From Neostapfia colusana (Eukaryota; Streptophyta; Magnoliopsida; Poales; Poaceae), in assembly GCA_030760725.1 (NCBI GenBank), contig JASWHV010000002.1, forward strand, positions 61,001,900 through 61,065,899: DNA of 64,000 nucleotides, read 5' to 3'. Positions 34,867 to 45,189 of the stretch are shown here, in pieces. Both the position numbers and the translations under genes were made by a program. Under the pieces are notes generated by a model. The model saw only the letters and a list, made by a program, of their open reading frames with translations. It did not search any database and was not told the DNA's origin. Every line of letters begins with the position of its first letter. The first letter of the stretch is position 1.

Positions 34867-35646
34867 ATGGTTCGCATGATCCGCACCGCCCGCAAGTCCA
34901 CCGGAGGGAGAGTTCCCGTAGTTGCCCTTGCCCTGAGAGTGGAGAACCGTCCGGTGTCATACCTCTCCTACGGATTGGCACTAGAAGGCCTGTTGCACCG
35001 TCTTCGACGCATGCTACAAGCTGCCGGCAATACGGGCAAGCTAATCATACACTACAGCTCCACCCGAACCATCCGTGAGAAGCGGGAAGAATGGAGTTCA
35101 GAAATGAGGATTATCCACGAAAATCAGCTGCTCAAGATCCACCGCTCTCCAGCTTGTCGAGCGACACAGGTCGATGCGGAGAAGGATGCCACCTGGGAGG
35201 CAATCACCTGCCAGAGTCACATCTATCGTCGCCACCTGGACAGGACTGAGTACATGTATGTCCTCCAGCGTGAGAGTGGTACAACGGAATACAAGTACCC
35301 ACCCGTGCAGCAGGGGACTTCCCATGAGCACATGGACTTGTGCTTGGAGGATGCTGCTATGCTCAGCACTCGACTGCAGGAGTGTCAGCAGGAGCTTCAG
35401 GATGTACGTGACACCCTGAAGGAGACTGAGGCGTTGCTTCGAGCCAGCTTCAGAGCGAGAGAAAGAGGAGATGGGAATGAACCGTGTGTCACCGTGAATG
35501 ACACATGGACTCCTGACTCCCCAGATCACCGAGCGAGCAGGCGTCGCCGCATTTCTCCACCAGCAGCTTCCCCACCCAAAGCGGAGTCAGAGGGCATCCG
35601 CAATAACGAGGAAGATCCCGAGGAGCCAGCTCAGCGATACGAGTAG
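34867..35646 (+). CDS. orf0: orf0, intact, histone H3-tail-like N terminus (outer unit 2)
   Basis: 259 codons from ATG 34867 to TAG 35644-35646, between primer site and gag. After Met removal the first 21 residues align with H3 without gaps: identities at R2, T6, A7, R8, K9, S10, T11, G12, G13, P16, L20 and A21. Similarity to H3 stops there and there is no histone fold. Residues 157-196 look like a coiled coil, 221-228 are basic (HRASRRRR), and 238-259 are acidic. The frame stays open although gag-pol next to it has many stops. Role unknown; a chromatin or nuclear role is inference. Confidence 0.9.
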   Translation: MVRMIRTARKSTGGRVPVVALALRVENRPVSYLSYGLALEGLLHRLRRMLQAAGNTGKLIIHYSSTRTIREKREEWSSEMRIIHENQLLKIHRSPACRATQVDAEKDATWEAITCQSHIYRRHLDRTEYMYVLQRESGTTEYKYPPVQQGTSHEHMDLCLEDAAMLSTRLQECQQELQDVRDTLKETEALLRASFRARERGDGNEPCVTVNDTWTPDSPDHRASRRRRISPPAASPPKAESEGIRNNEEDPEEPAQRYE

Positions 35647-35957
35647 TGTAGAGTCCTTTCCCTTAGTTTAGCAGGATGTCGAGTAGTCGAGTCGTTACCT
35701 TAGTTAATGGTGTGTTAATGTTTGGTGTGTTACGTGAGTTGCGGAAGCCATGGGCATTTGTCCACAACCTCGTCTTTAGGGTGTTTTGCTTTGGTGTGTG
35801 AACCCATATGAATTAAGAGTGCATTGATGTTCGCGTAAGATATGAAATCCTCAGAAAATATAAATGAAATAAGGTCTCAAAATTTTAAAGTTTAAACAAG
35901 CAAAATTGGTAAGTTAATACGTAATGATTTAAATTGACATTTGGTTGATCATGATAG

Positions 35958-36254
35958 ATGGCCGGAAGAGGAAGAGGTCGTGGTGCCAACCCCGCCAACA
36001 ACAACGATGAGGCCGGCAACCCTCATCTTTCGGGAGGACAAGACAGGGGTGGTCGCCGTGAAGGAGTTGATCCCATCCACCAAATGCTTGAAAATCAGAA
36101 TCAGCTCATCCAGAGCCTAACTCAAGTGGTGGCCAACTTGCACCAAGTTCCACCTCCACCAGCTGCACCACGCCAACCAAGGTTGAGTGAGTTTCTAGGG
36201 ACTCAACCTCCAAAGTTTGCAAGTGCTGCTGAACCTCTGGAGGCAGATGATTGA
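35958..36254 (+). pseudogene. gag: Gag N-terminal fragment (outer unit 2)
   Basis: MAGRGRGRGANPANNND to EPLEADD, ended by TGA at 36252-36254, where TGG (W of DDWLK) mutated. Different from the stop in outer unit 1, so it arose separately. Confidence 0.88.
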
Positions 36255-37280
36255 CTAAAGACCATTGAGAGCAAGATGAGGATCATACAATGCCAAGGGT
36301 ATGAGAGGGTGCTGTTCGCCTCTCACCAATTGCATGGACCTGCTGCTGACTGGTGGACCGCTTACGTGCCCGCCCATCATGACCCTGAGAACATCACTTG
36401 GGAAGAGTTCAAGTGTAGCTTCCGCAACCATTACATACCAAGGGGTGAACTTAAAAACAAGAGAAAGGAGTTCTTGGGGCTGCAGCAAGGAAACATGACG
36501 GTGAGGGAATACCTCACTAAATTCACCCAACTATCCTGTTATGCACCACGGGACATAGAGACTGCTGAGCAGAAACAGGACTGGTTTGTGGAAGGACTTA
36601 CAATGGAAATGCAGTGTGCAATGTCCTCTAACGAGTATGAAAGCTTCCAAAAGATGGTGGACAGAGCATTTGTGGTGGAGAGGAAGCTGAAGTCCTTGGA
36701 AAATGAAAACAAGAGGAAGGCGGGATGGTCACTCCAAGCCTCGGGTAGCAACACACGCCCACGTCTGATGCAGCAACCCGCAGGGCAGACGAGTCGTGCT
36801 GTGGTACCCTACTCAGCACAGAGAGGGTACAACCCGAACTTCAGGCCTCCGTCAGCACAAGCACAGCCACAACGTCAGTTTGTACAGCGGCCTCACCCCA
36901 CATATCAACCTCGACCAGCAGTACAAGGACCCCCAAACCAACCCCAAGACAACAAAGGCCGGGCACCTAAGGTTGGGGTGCAATGCTTCAACTGTGGTGA
37001 AGTGGGGCACTACGCCCATAAGTGCCCAAAGAAGAAGCCCGTGCAGCCGCAACAGCAGAATGTGATGCGAAGACGGGTGAACCACGTGACCATGGAGGAA
37101 GCGCAAGAGGCACCTGACGTGGTAGTTGGTAAGTTTCCTGCCAATTTACACATTGCAACCCTATTGTTCGATTCTGGTGCTACCCACTCGTTCATTGCCC
37201 AAGGGTTTGTTAATCAGCATGATTTAGCAACAACACAAATGAACCATATGCTAGCCATAAACTCTCTAGGGGGAGAATAA
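36255..37280 (+). pseudogene. gag-pol: Gag core, zinc knuckle and protease (outer unit 2)
   Basis: Continues gag in frame: the Gag domain, knuckle CFNCGEVGHYAHKC, protease LFDSGATHSFI. It is cut at 37277-37280 by loss of one base in 'gggggagaataagg', which makes a stop after SLGGE. Confidence 0.88.
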
Positions 37281-37303
37281 GGACAAGACAAGTGTGTCCC
37301 TAG

Positions 37304-38323
37304 GTGAATCTAGACATTAATGGGGTAGTATTTACTGCCAACGTCATAGTGATAGATTCACAAGGGATAGATATTATTTTGGGCATGGATTGGTTGACCA
37401 AACATAAAGGAATCATCCATTGTTCGACCAGAACGGTGGAACTAACTCACCCTAGTGGCACAAGAGTAAAGTTCATAACAATACAAGAGCCTAGGAGGGA
37501 CATTAAATTAAATCAAGTTGAGGTTGAAGTGGAGGAGATCAGGATCATCAGGGAATATCCAGATGTTTTTCCGGAGGAGTTTCACGGTATGCCCCCCGAT
37601 CGTGAAGTGGAATTCTCGATTGAGCTAGTGCCTGGAACAGCTCCGATATACAAGAGACCTTACCGGATGGACTCTAAACAGCTGGAAGAACACAAGGAAC
37701 ATTTAAGAGAGTTGACAGAGAAGGGGTACATTCGTCCTAGTTCCTCACCATGGGGAGCTCCAGTGATATTTGTGCTCAAGAAGGACGGAACCCAAAGGTT
37801 ATGCGTGGACTACCGTGCGTTGAATGAAGTAACCATCAAGAACAAGTACCCATTACCCCGCATTGAAGACTTGTTTAATCAGTTGAGGGGAGCTTGTGTG
37901 TTCTCGAAAATTGATCTCAGGTCGGGATACCACCAACATAAGATAAGGCAAACTGATATTACAAAGACAACTTTCGTATCTCGGTACGGACTGTATGAAT
38001 ACACCGTCATGCCTTCTAGGCTAACTAATGCCCCGGCATACTTCATGTATCTCATGAACAAGGTATTCATGAAATATCTGGACAAATTTGTGGTGGTTTT
38101 CATTGATGACATTCTCGTCTTTTCCAAAGATGAAGAAGAACATGAGAGGCATTTAAGGTTGGTGTTGCAAAAACTGAGAGAACACCAACTATATGCCAAG
38201 CTGAGCAAGTGTGAATTCTGGTTGACGAGAGTTCCCTTCTTAGGACATATAATCTCGGTAGACCCCGCAAAGATCGAGGATGTACAGAAGTGGAAGACCC
38301 CTGAGAATGTTGGGGAAGTTTGA
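37304..38323 (+). pseudogene. pol: End of protease region and RT (outer unit 2)
   Basis: A 340-codon frame with LGMDWLTKHKGIIHC, PWGAPVIFVLKKDGTQRLCV, FSKIDLRSGYHQ and VVFIDDILVFSK. MPSRLTNA replaces MPFGLTNA, and the GHIISEGGISVDP block is shortened to GHIISVDP by an in-frame 15-base loss. It ends at TGA (38321-38323), CGA in the relatives. Confidence 0.88.
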
Positions 38324-38611
38324 AGCTTCTTGGGATTGGCTGGGTATTATCGACGGTTTATTGAGGGATTCTCCAAGATCTCGAGACCCCTCACCAAACT
38401 GTTGGAGAAAGGAATCATATTCACATGGACGCCGCAGTGCAAGACGAGTTTTCAAGAGCTAAAGAAAAGATTGACAACCGCCCCAGTGCTAGTTATGCCA
38501 GATATGCAGAAGAACTTTTCGGTGTACTGCGATGCCTCTGGAAACGGGTTGGGATGTGTTCTCATGCAAGAGGGGCATGTAGTGGCTTATGCGTCCCGGC
38601 AGCTCCGGTAA
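38324..38611 (+). pseudogene. pol: RT connection and start of RNase H (outer unit 2)
   Basis: In the same frame after the TGA: GLAGYYRRFIEGFSKISRPLTK then VYCDASGNGLGCVLMQEG. Ends at TAA (38609-38611), where relatives read AAA in RQLRKHEK. Confidence 0.85.
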
Positions 38612-39358
38612 CACGAGAAGAACTATCCTACACATGACCTAGAGCTAGCTGCAGTGGTACACGCGTTGAAGATTTGGCGGCATTAATTGATGGGGAAAAG
38701 GACAGAGATATATACGGACCATAAGAGGTTAAAGTACATTTTCACACAGCCAGATCTCAACCTCAGACAAAGGAGATGGTTAGAGCTGATCAACGACTTT
38801 GATGTGGGCATCAACTATCATCCTGGGAAAGCGAACGTAGTGGCAGATGCTTTAAGCCGGAAGGTGCAGGTCAATAGGTTGAGCTTGAAGGACATGCCTA
38901 AAGAATTGAAGGAAGAGATTATAAAACTCAATCTATGTCTAGTGAATAGTGGTGAAGCCATCGCCATGGAAATGGACTCCACATTAGAGCAAGACATACG
39001 CGATGGTCAAAAGAATGATGAGAAGATACAAGAAATCAGAAAACTCATCAAGGATAATAAAGCCCCTGGTTTCAGAGAGGATGAACAAGGTAGGGTGTGG
39101 CACGGGAAAAGAATCTGTGTGCCTGAAGTGAAGGAGATCCGTGATTTGATCTTGAAGGAAGCTCATGATTCTGACTATTCCATTCATCCTGGAAGTACGA
39201 AGATGTACCATGACCTCAAGAGCAGGTATTGGTGGTATGGCATGAAGCGAGATGTCACAGAACATGTTGCCCTATGTGACACGTGTCAGTTGGTGAAAGC
39301 AGAACATCAACGACCCGCGGGATTATTGCAACCACTCAAAGTGCCTGAATGGAAATAG
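38612..39358 (+). pseudogene. pol: Rest of RNase H and integrase zinc finger (outer unit 2)
   Basis: A further stop (taa at about 38685, in RHYL) precedes the clear frame 38687-39358, with YTDHKRLKY, NVVADALSRK and the HHCC finger (SIHPGSTKMY, CDTCQ). Ends at TAG after VPEWK, where relatives have TGG. Confidence 0.85.
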
Positions 39359-40042
39359 GAAGAAATCGGTATGGATTTCATAGTGGGACTGCCTAGGACC
39401 CTATCAGGATATGATTCGATATGGGTCATCATCCACAAGCTAACCAAGGTAGCTCATTTCATCCCCGTGAAATAAAGCTACAGAGGATCCAAATTGGTAG
39501 AATTGTACATGTCAAGGATCGTGTGTTTCCATGGATTGCCAAAGAAGATAGTGTCACATCGAGGGACGCAGTTCACCTCAAGGTTCTGGCAGAAGTTGCA
39601 TGAAACCATGGGAACTCATCTGAATTTTAGTTCTGCCTATCATCCCCAGACTGACGGACAGACAGAAAGAACCAATCAGATCCTTGAGGATATGCTGAGA
39701 GCGTGTGCGCTCAAGAACAATAGGAGTTGGGATAAGAACTTACCGTATGCGGAGTTCTCCTATAACAACAGCTATCAGGCTAGTATGAAGATGTCACCAT
39801 TTGAGGCTTTGTATGGGAGAAAGTGCAGAACTCCACTATTTTGGAACCAAGCCGGGGAAAGTAAAGTGTTTGGACCCGAGATACTACATGAAGCCGAGGC
39901 AAAAGTGAGTGAAATTCGCAACAACCTGAGGATAGCACAGACCCGACAAAAGAGTTATGCCGATGTACGGAGAAGAGAGCTTATTTTCAACGTGGGGAAC
40001 TATGTTTATCTCAAGGTGTCCCCTATTCGAGGACTTCGTTGA
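39359..40042 (+). pseudogene. pol: Integrase core (outer unit 2)
   Basis: Open from 39494. The first aspartate region (MDFIVGLPRT) lies before a further stop near 39473. The later part has IVSHRGTQF, so the second catalytic aspartate is histidine, then AYHPQTDGQTERTNQ. It ends at the TGA (40040-40042) shared with outer unit 1. The D-to-H change would inactivate integrase. Confidence 0.85.
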
Positions 40043-40417
40043 TTCAAGGCGAAAGGGAAGTTATCACCTCGATACATCGGACACTTTCAAGTTCTGGAGA
40101 GGAAAGGCGAAGTGGCATTTCAACTAGAACTACCGGCTCGCCTATCGGATGTGCATGATGTATTCCATGTGTCACAGCTCAAGAAATGTCTAAGGACGCC
40201 TGAAGAGATGTTACCCTTGAATGAGGTTGACGTACGAGAGGATCTGTCTTATGCCGAGCAACCGGTCAAGATTTTGGAGACAATGGAACGCCTCACAAGA
40301 AATAAAAGAATTCGGATGTGCAAGGTGCAGTGGAAGCATCACTCAGGAGAGGAAGCCACATGGGAGCGAGAAGACGAGCTTAAGGCACAGTTTCCGGAAT
40401 TGTTTTCCTTTTTTTAG
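40043..40417 (+). pseudogene. pol: GPF/Y module and chromodomain (outer unit 2)
   Basis: Frame 40112-40417 with LSDVHDVFHVSQLKKCLRTP and the chromodomain ILETMERLTRNKRIRMCKVQW ... EEATWEREDELKAQFPELF. The normal stop and the 'ctcgaggacgag' motif are missing through a deletion of about 36 bases, so the frame runs two residues into the polypurine tract. Confidence 0.86.
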
Positions 40418-40428
40418 GGGGATAGAGC
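40408..40428 (+). other. Polypurine tract
   Basis: CCTTTTTTTAGGGGGATAGAG just before the LTR start at 40429; one G of the usual GGGGGGTAGAGC is A. Confidence 0.82.
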
Positions 40429-43336
40429 TGTAACACCCCAAAACCTGTTAAGAGGGGAATTTAAAATTTTTTGGACGTATTGCATGTGGTGCAGAAATTC
40501 AAATTCAAACTGGAATTCAAATTCAAATCAAAACAGAAAAGAAAAGAAAAAGAAAAAAAACCCCGGCCAGTGGGCCGAAACCCACCAGCCAGCCCACCCG
40601 CCCCGCGCCAGCCCGCAGCTGCGCGCTCCCCTCTCTCTTTCTCACTGACACGCGGGGCCGCGTGTCATCCCCCACCTCTCGCTCGCGCCAACAGACGGGA
40701 CTTCTTCTCGCGCCCGAATCCAAACTACCCCGGATTCTCGCGTCCCCCAGCCGAATTCTGGTCCCAGATGACTCCAACTCGATCACAACCGACACGCCGC
40801 CCTCCCCCGTCTATATAAACGCCGGCATCGCCCCATTTTCCCCACCCGATCGGCTATTTTTCCTCCCGGTGAGAACCGAAGCTCCGATCACCGTTTTCTC
40901 TCAATTTTTGCTCGGGTTCTCTGATCTAACGCGTCGATCGTGTCCCACCGCCTCCGGGGAGTCACGCAGGTGCAGAAAACTCGGTGGTTTGCGCTCTAGG
41001 CACGGCTCCGACGAGCACCGCAACGGTTCCACCTCGGACCTCGACGCCGACCGCCTTCCAGGGCCTCCGAGCTCAAGAAAAACCCCGAGGTGAGATCCCC
41101 GACCTACCCTCTACCGTTCTATGCCATGAAATCCCAGTTTTAGGAAGTATAGACGAAGATCCGAAGTTTTCCGGCGAGATCGCCGCCTCCCGCCGCCGCG
41201 CGCCGCCGGGCAGAGCGGGCTGGCTCCGGCCAGGGCGACGTGGCCGCTTGTGTGCTGTCTATTTTAAATCGCACGGTAGAATTAAAACCCGCGCGTACCG
41301 GTTCGGCGATCTAATCTCAGCCGCCTATTTTAAATCGGACGGTCCATGTCGGCCCCGTATTATAAAGGTCGGGATTCTTACGCGCTACCCCCTGGGGATC
41401 TCGGAAAATACGAGCTAGCCCCGGAAACTTCTGATCTAGCCCCTCGAACTTCAGAAATTCATGTAAATTCAATTAAAAATCAGTTTTAGCCCCTGGACTT
41501 AATAAAAATTAGCTAAACCTCTCTGTTATGTGTAGCTAGACCCCTGGAAATTTATGAAATAATAAATTAGACACTGTAGTAGGGTGGATTTACCTTTTTG
41601 ACCTTCCATGCAAACTTGGTAGTTAAGAAGTATATTAATTCTAATTGAAAATTCATATATAGTGTGCAAATACAAATCTGAAATACAAAAGTTAGAAATC
41701 ATATACATATGTCTAAAAGTGCATGAAGGCTAAAAATCAACACAGCTAGAGTAAACACAACACTTAAAAATGTGAATAACTATCATATGTATGTATATGT
41801 GGAGTGAAAGTGTGAACTATGTCTTATGGATTGTTGTTTTGTTTTGCTATGTGTGTTGGCATGAGTAGAACCTGCCCCAGAGCAAGTTCTTCCCTTCCAA
41901 GATCAGGACTATCCATTCCCAGAGCAGCAGGAAGAAGGCAAGTGTCCTTGACCACTTTGATCCTATACTAGGATGTCAAGATAGAATTATTTGCATTGTC
42001 AATTGAAATATGACACCCATGCTAGGAAGTTTCCCTAGAATTGCATTATCTTGTTTCCTTGTAGCTTGGGTTGGGTTTGTTTTATTATGCCATTCATTCA
42101 TATTACTTATGCTTAGCCATGCTTAGAATGGGATAAGTGGGATAGGAGATCATCAAATTGTTTACCTTACTCTTGAATGAGATATTATGAGTTATGTAGA
42201 GGTAGGTATCGAGGCAAGTTGGATGATTTGGTTGGTGCCGGGTGCACGAGACTCGGGTTTGTGTTTAGTACTTGCCTGGATCCTAAGGACCGGTTCATGG
42301 AGCATGTAACCTGTCTTTACCGTGCCAACCACATGCTGAGATGGGGCAGCTTGGCCAATTAATTAGGTGTATCCCCGACGTAGTATGGGTGTGTTGGATG
42401 GTGCGGGGAGTAGGTGTCAGCTGGACTACCATATGAACCATAAGGCTCAAGAGGGGGCCACTGCAGCTGGGTTGGAGCCTCTTGTATGCTGTTAGGGGTG
42501 AAACCTCAGTGGGCCCACACTCGTTGGGAATCCCTTTGTAAAGGCTTAGTAGTGATCTCCTGGCTACACACCTGGGAAGTGTGAATGTGGTTCGTGGCCA
42601 CTGGCATAATGGAGGTTCTTTTAGTCCACCCGGCAACGGGGGATGAAATCACTACATGTGAGTACAGTGGTGCAAACCCTGCAGAGTCAAAACTGTCATG
42701 ACAGTCGTGCTCACGGTCAAGAGCAGCTTGGACTTATTCATGATTAGAGAATGATGACTTTGGAAGTTGTGGATGTTAAGCGGGGAGCTTAACATTGGAA
42801 ATGATGATATGGTTACTTGATTTTGATGTGGGTTGGGAGATTGGGACCATTTCACCTGTGTAGTTATGTAGGTGCTTAATAAGCTAAGGTGATAGGTGTT
42901 AATTGCATAGTGCTTTAACCATGAGTTCAACCTCTCCTTGTTCTAGCCATGCATGACATAACTTTCCCACACTTGCTGAGTACCAACGGTACTCAAACTT
43001 GCATATTTGTTGTTTTAAATTGCTGCTCAGGTCAAGGGGATGATGTGGTGTTTAATGATCAAGACTTCGCACCCGAAGAAGGATTCTAGGTTCATGGAGT
43101 CCCCCGGACAACTCCTGTGATGGAGGCCACAAGAATAATATTCCGCTGCTGTTTTATTTACATATTATGAACTTATTATCGTCCATCGAGACGTATGCTA
43201 TGTAAGACTTATTTATATTCGACACCTGGCTTGTAATAAATGATGCTTCACTATTTGTCATCACATGTATGAGAAAATGATCCTGGCATACATGTGATAT
43301 TCACTCGGTTGTTCTTCGGAGAAACCGGGTGTGACA
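40429..43336 (+). repeat. Outer array right LTR, internally deleted
   Basis: TGTAACACCCC...GGGTGTGACA, 2908 bases. Relative to 31243-34649 it lacks about 487 bases: 'tttttgacc' joins directly to 'ttccatgcaaac' near 41604, with 'acc' at both breakpoints. Outside it lies TCCAG. Confidence 0.93.
40812..40819 (+). promoter_or_regulatory. LTR TATA box
   Basis: TATATAAA in the conserved outer-LTR context. Confidence 0.7.
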
Positions 43337-43341
43337 TCCAG
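43337..43341. repeat. Target-site duplication TCCAG (right), outer array
   Basis: Direct repeat of 1520-1524, immediately after the LTR end TGTGACA. Confidence 0.93.
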
Positions 43342-43639
43342 CTACCTGAATTACATCGGTTTCCCGGTTCCCATATAGCCGGTATGTCTTTGGTACAGTT
43401 CTAGCTTGTTCAACAGGGCCTCACACGGCTCGGTCCTCAACCGACACAAGCAGAGCTATAGCATCACAGGCCCCCAAAGTCCTGCTCCTTCTATCCTCTG
43501 CTCAGTCTCATTTTCATGTCATTTGTCTAATGATCTATCTCACTAACCGAGTGTGTACCCTTAAACCTATTCTCGCGAGTAGTTCCGACTACTCGACTTG
43601 TACCAAATCCTATACCATTTAGAGCATTGCGGTGGCTAC
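43342..43639. other. Older LTR-like target sequence, right side
   Basis: Continues the target from 1524. No gene is seen. Phrases such as 'gggcctcacacggctcggtcctc' and 'ctcgcgagtagttccgactactcg' look like old LTR or leader sequence, family unknown. It joins abruptly to family B LTR sequence near 43640. Confidence 0.45.
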
Positions 43640-44990
43640 AATACCATAACAATAACCAGATAACCATACCGATAACCATCCCATCTAATCATGTGAGTTG
43701 GCCAGGCGCTTGTGACCATAAGCACGGCTATCATGATAGTTTTACACTCTTAAGAGGTGGCACCACTTTACACACAAGTTTGTGATTTCGTCACCCGTCG
43801 GCAACTGCAGAACCTCCATTATACCGGTACACAACCGTCGGTGTATGGCCAAGAGATCACAAAATAACCTTTACAATGGGGCTACTAGATGTATGGACTC
43901 ACTAAGGTTTCACCAGCAGGCTTGAATCACCATTCTCCCACCTACGGGCCCCCTCTTGTGCCATGCAGTTCTCAGGGCAGTACTCTATCGACTCTCATTC
44001 CCTGCGTCTTCCTGGCATGTGCTGGCATGAACCGGTCCTTAGATGTACGGCAAGTAAACCACCATCTCATTCGACCACATCCACGAACCAAGCTTGCCTA
44101 GATCTCCCCCGATTCTATGCTCATTAGTATCATCAAGTTCTTATTATCATTATTCATATGAGTGCAGTAGGTAGACACGTTCTATCTCGCTTCCCATATC
44201 CCGTAGATTAGCGAAGCAAAAAAGCAAAAGCGACCATACCCGACTCATCACTTTCCCGGCGACAAGGATGGTTAACAAAACTAGTAAACTCCTATAAAAG
44301 GGTGTCCCATCAAGTTCACTCAAAGACACATGTTTTTGCAAACAAAACAGTTTCCAAAACATGGGATCAATATGGTCAAGGGGCACTTGCCTTGTTCTTG
44401 TGGCTTTTGTTGCTCACGTGTCTAGAATCTTGGTGTTGTAGTCCTTCATAGATAGCTTCCTAAGCTTGTCCTTCTACTCACGACCACGCACATATAAAAT
44501 TATAGCAGTTAACATCATGCACAAACTTTACTCAAGATGCAATGATGTAGATGGATGCAAATCCTATGGTGTTGTTTTATTAAGACAGTTTGTACGTGTT
44601 CTTGCGTGTTTTAATGGCTTGCATGGGGCTTTATGGTGAACAAAGGTGTAAGGATCAAGTGTGGACGTGGTGATGATCTTGACTCAAGATCTAGATCAAT
44701 ACCACCATCAAAAACCGATCAAGACGCGATTTGTCCACACAAAAAGGTTCTGTCCGAAGGAAAACAAAGAATACGGATGCGACGATGTCATAAGATGGGT
44801 AACAAAGAGCTACATCACTTCTCTTATGACCGTCGGCTCTTTTCCGGCGACGGCGAGGTGTGACGGCTCGTCGGCGGTCTCACTGGTGGCTGAACTCCGG
44901 CGAAGGGGGTTAACTCGGCGAGTTGGGAGCTAGGGCCTCTAAGTTGTCGACTTGGGAAAAGGTGTTATGGCCAAGGGGGTTTTCGGGCTC

Positions 44991-44998
44991 TATTTATA
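44991..44998 (-). promoter_or_regulatory. LTR TATA box (minus strand)
   Basis: tatttata on the plus strand; TATAAATA in sense, followed by 'gagcccgaaa'. It lies about 200 bases downstream, in sense, of the G-box array. Confidence 0.7.
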
Positions 44999-45189
44999 AA
45001 GGGATAAAGAAGGGTCCTACTCCGATTGGATTTCAAATAAAAGTCCTATTCAACTTGTTTTGGATCTTAATAACTTATCTCCAATTGATTTGGGTGCGGT
45101 GTCAACGTGGAAGAAATCGTTTCAGTTTCCTCAGTACCGGGTATTCCCGCGAACACAGGAGAAAAACCGATTAAGGATCTCGTATCTTT

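Larger units (their letters stand above)
1525..43336 (+). mobile_element. Outer Tekay-like (Ty3/gypsy) tandem array with three LTRs
   Basis: Plus-strand array LTR-internal-LTR-internal-LTR bounded by TCCAG on both sides. The first LTR is split by the inner array at 2350/24316 and its 3' end is deleted. The internal regions are 26176-31242 and 34650-40428. The order orf0, gag, protease, RT, RNase H, integrase, chromodomain and the tRNA-iMet primer site place it in the Tekay/Del chromoviruses. An extra ORF before gag is known from rice gypsy elements such as RIRE3/RIRE8 (from memory). Both gag-pol copies are heavily broken. Confidence 0.9.

Noticed and set aside
34867..35646. orf0 as a captured histone H3 gene
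   Set aside because: Similarity ends after about residue 22; there is no histone fold, so at most the tail region was captured or arose by convergence.
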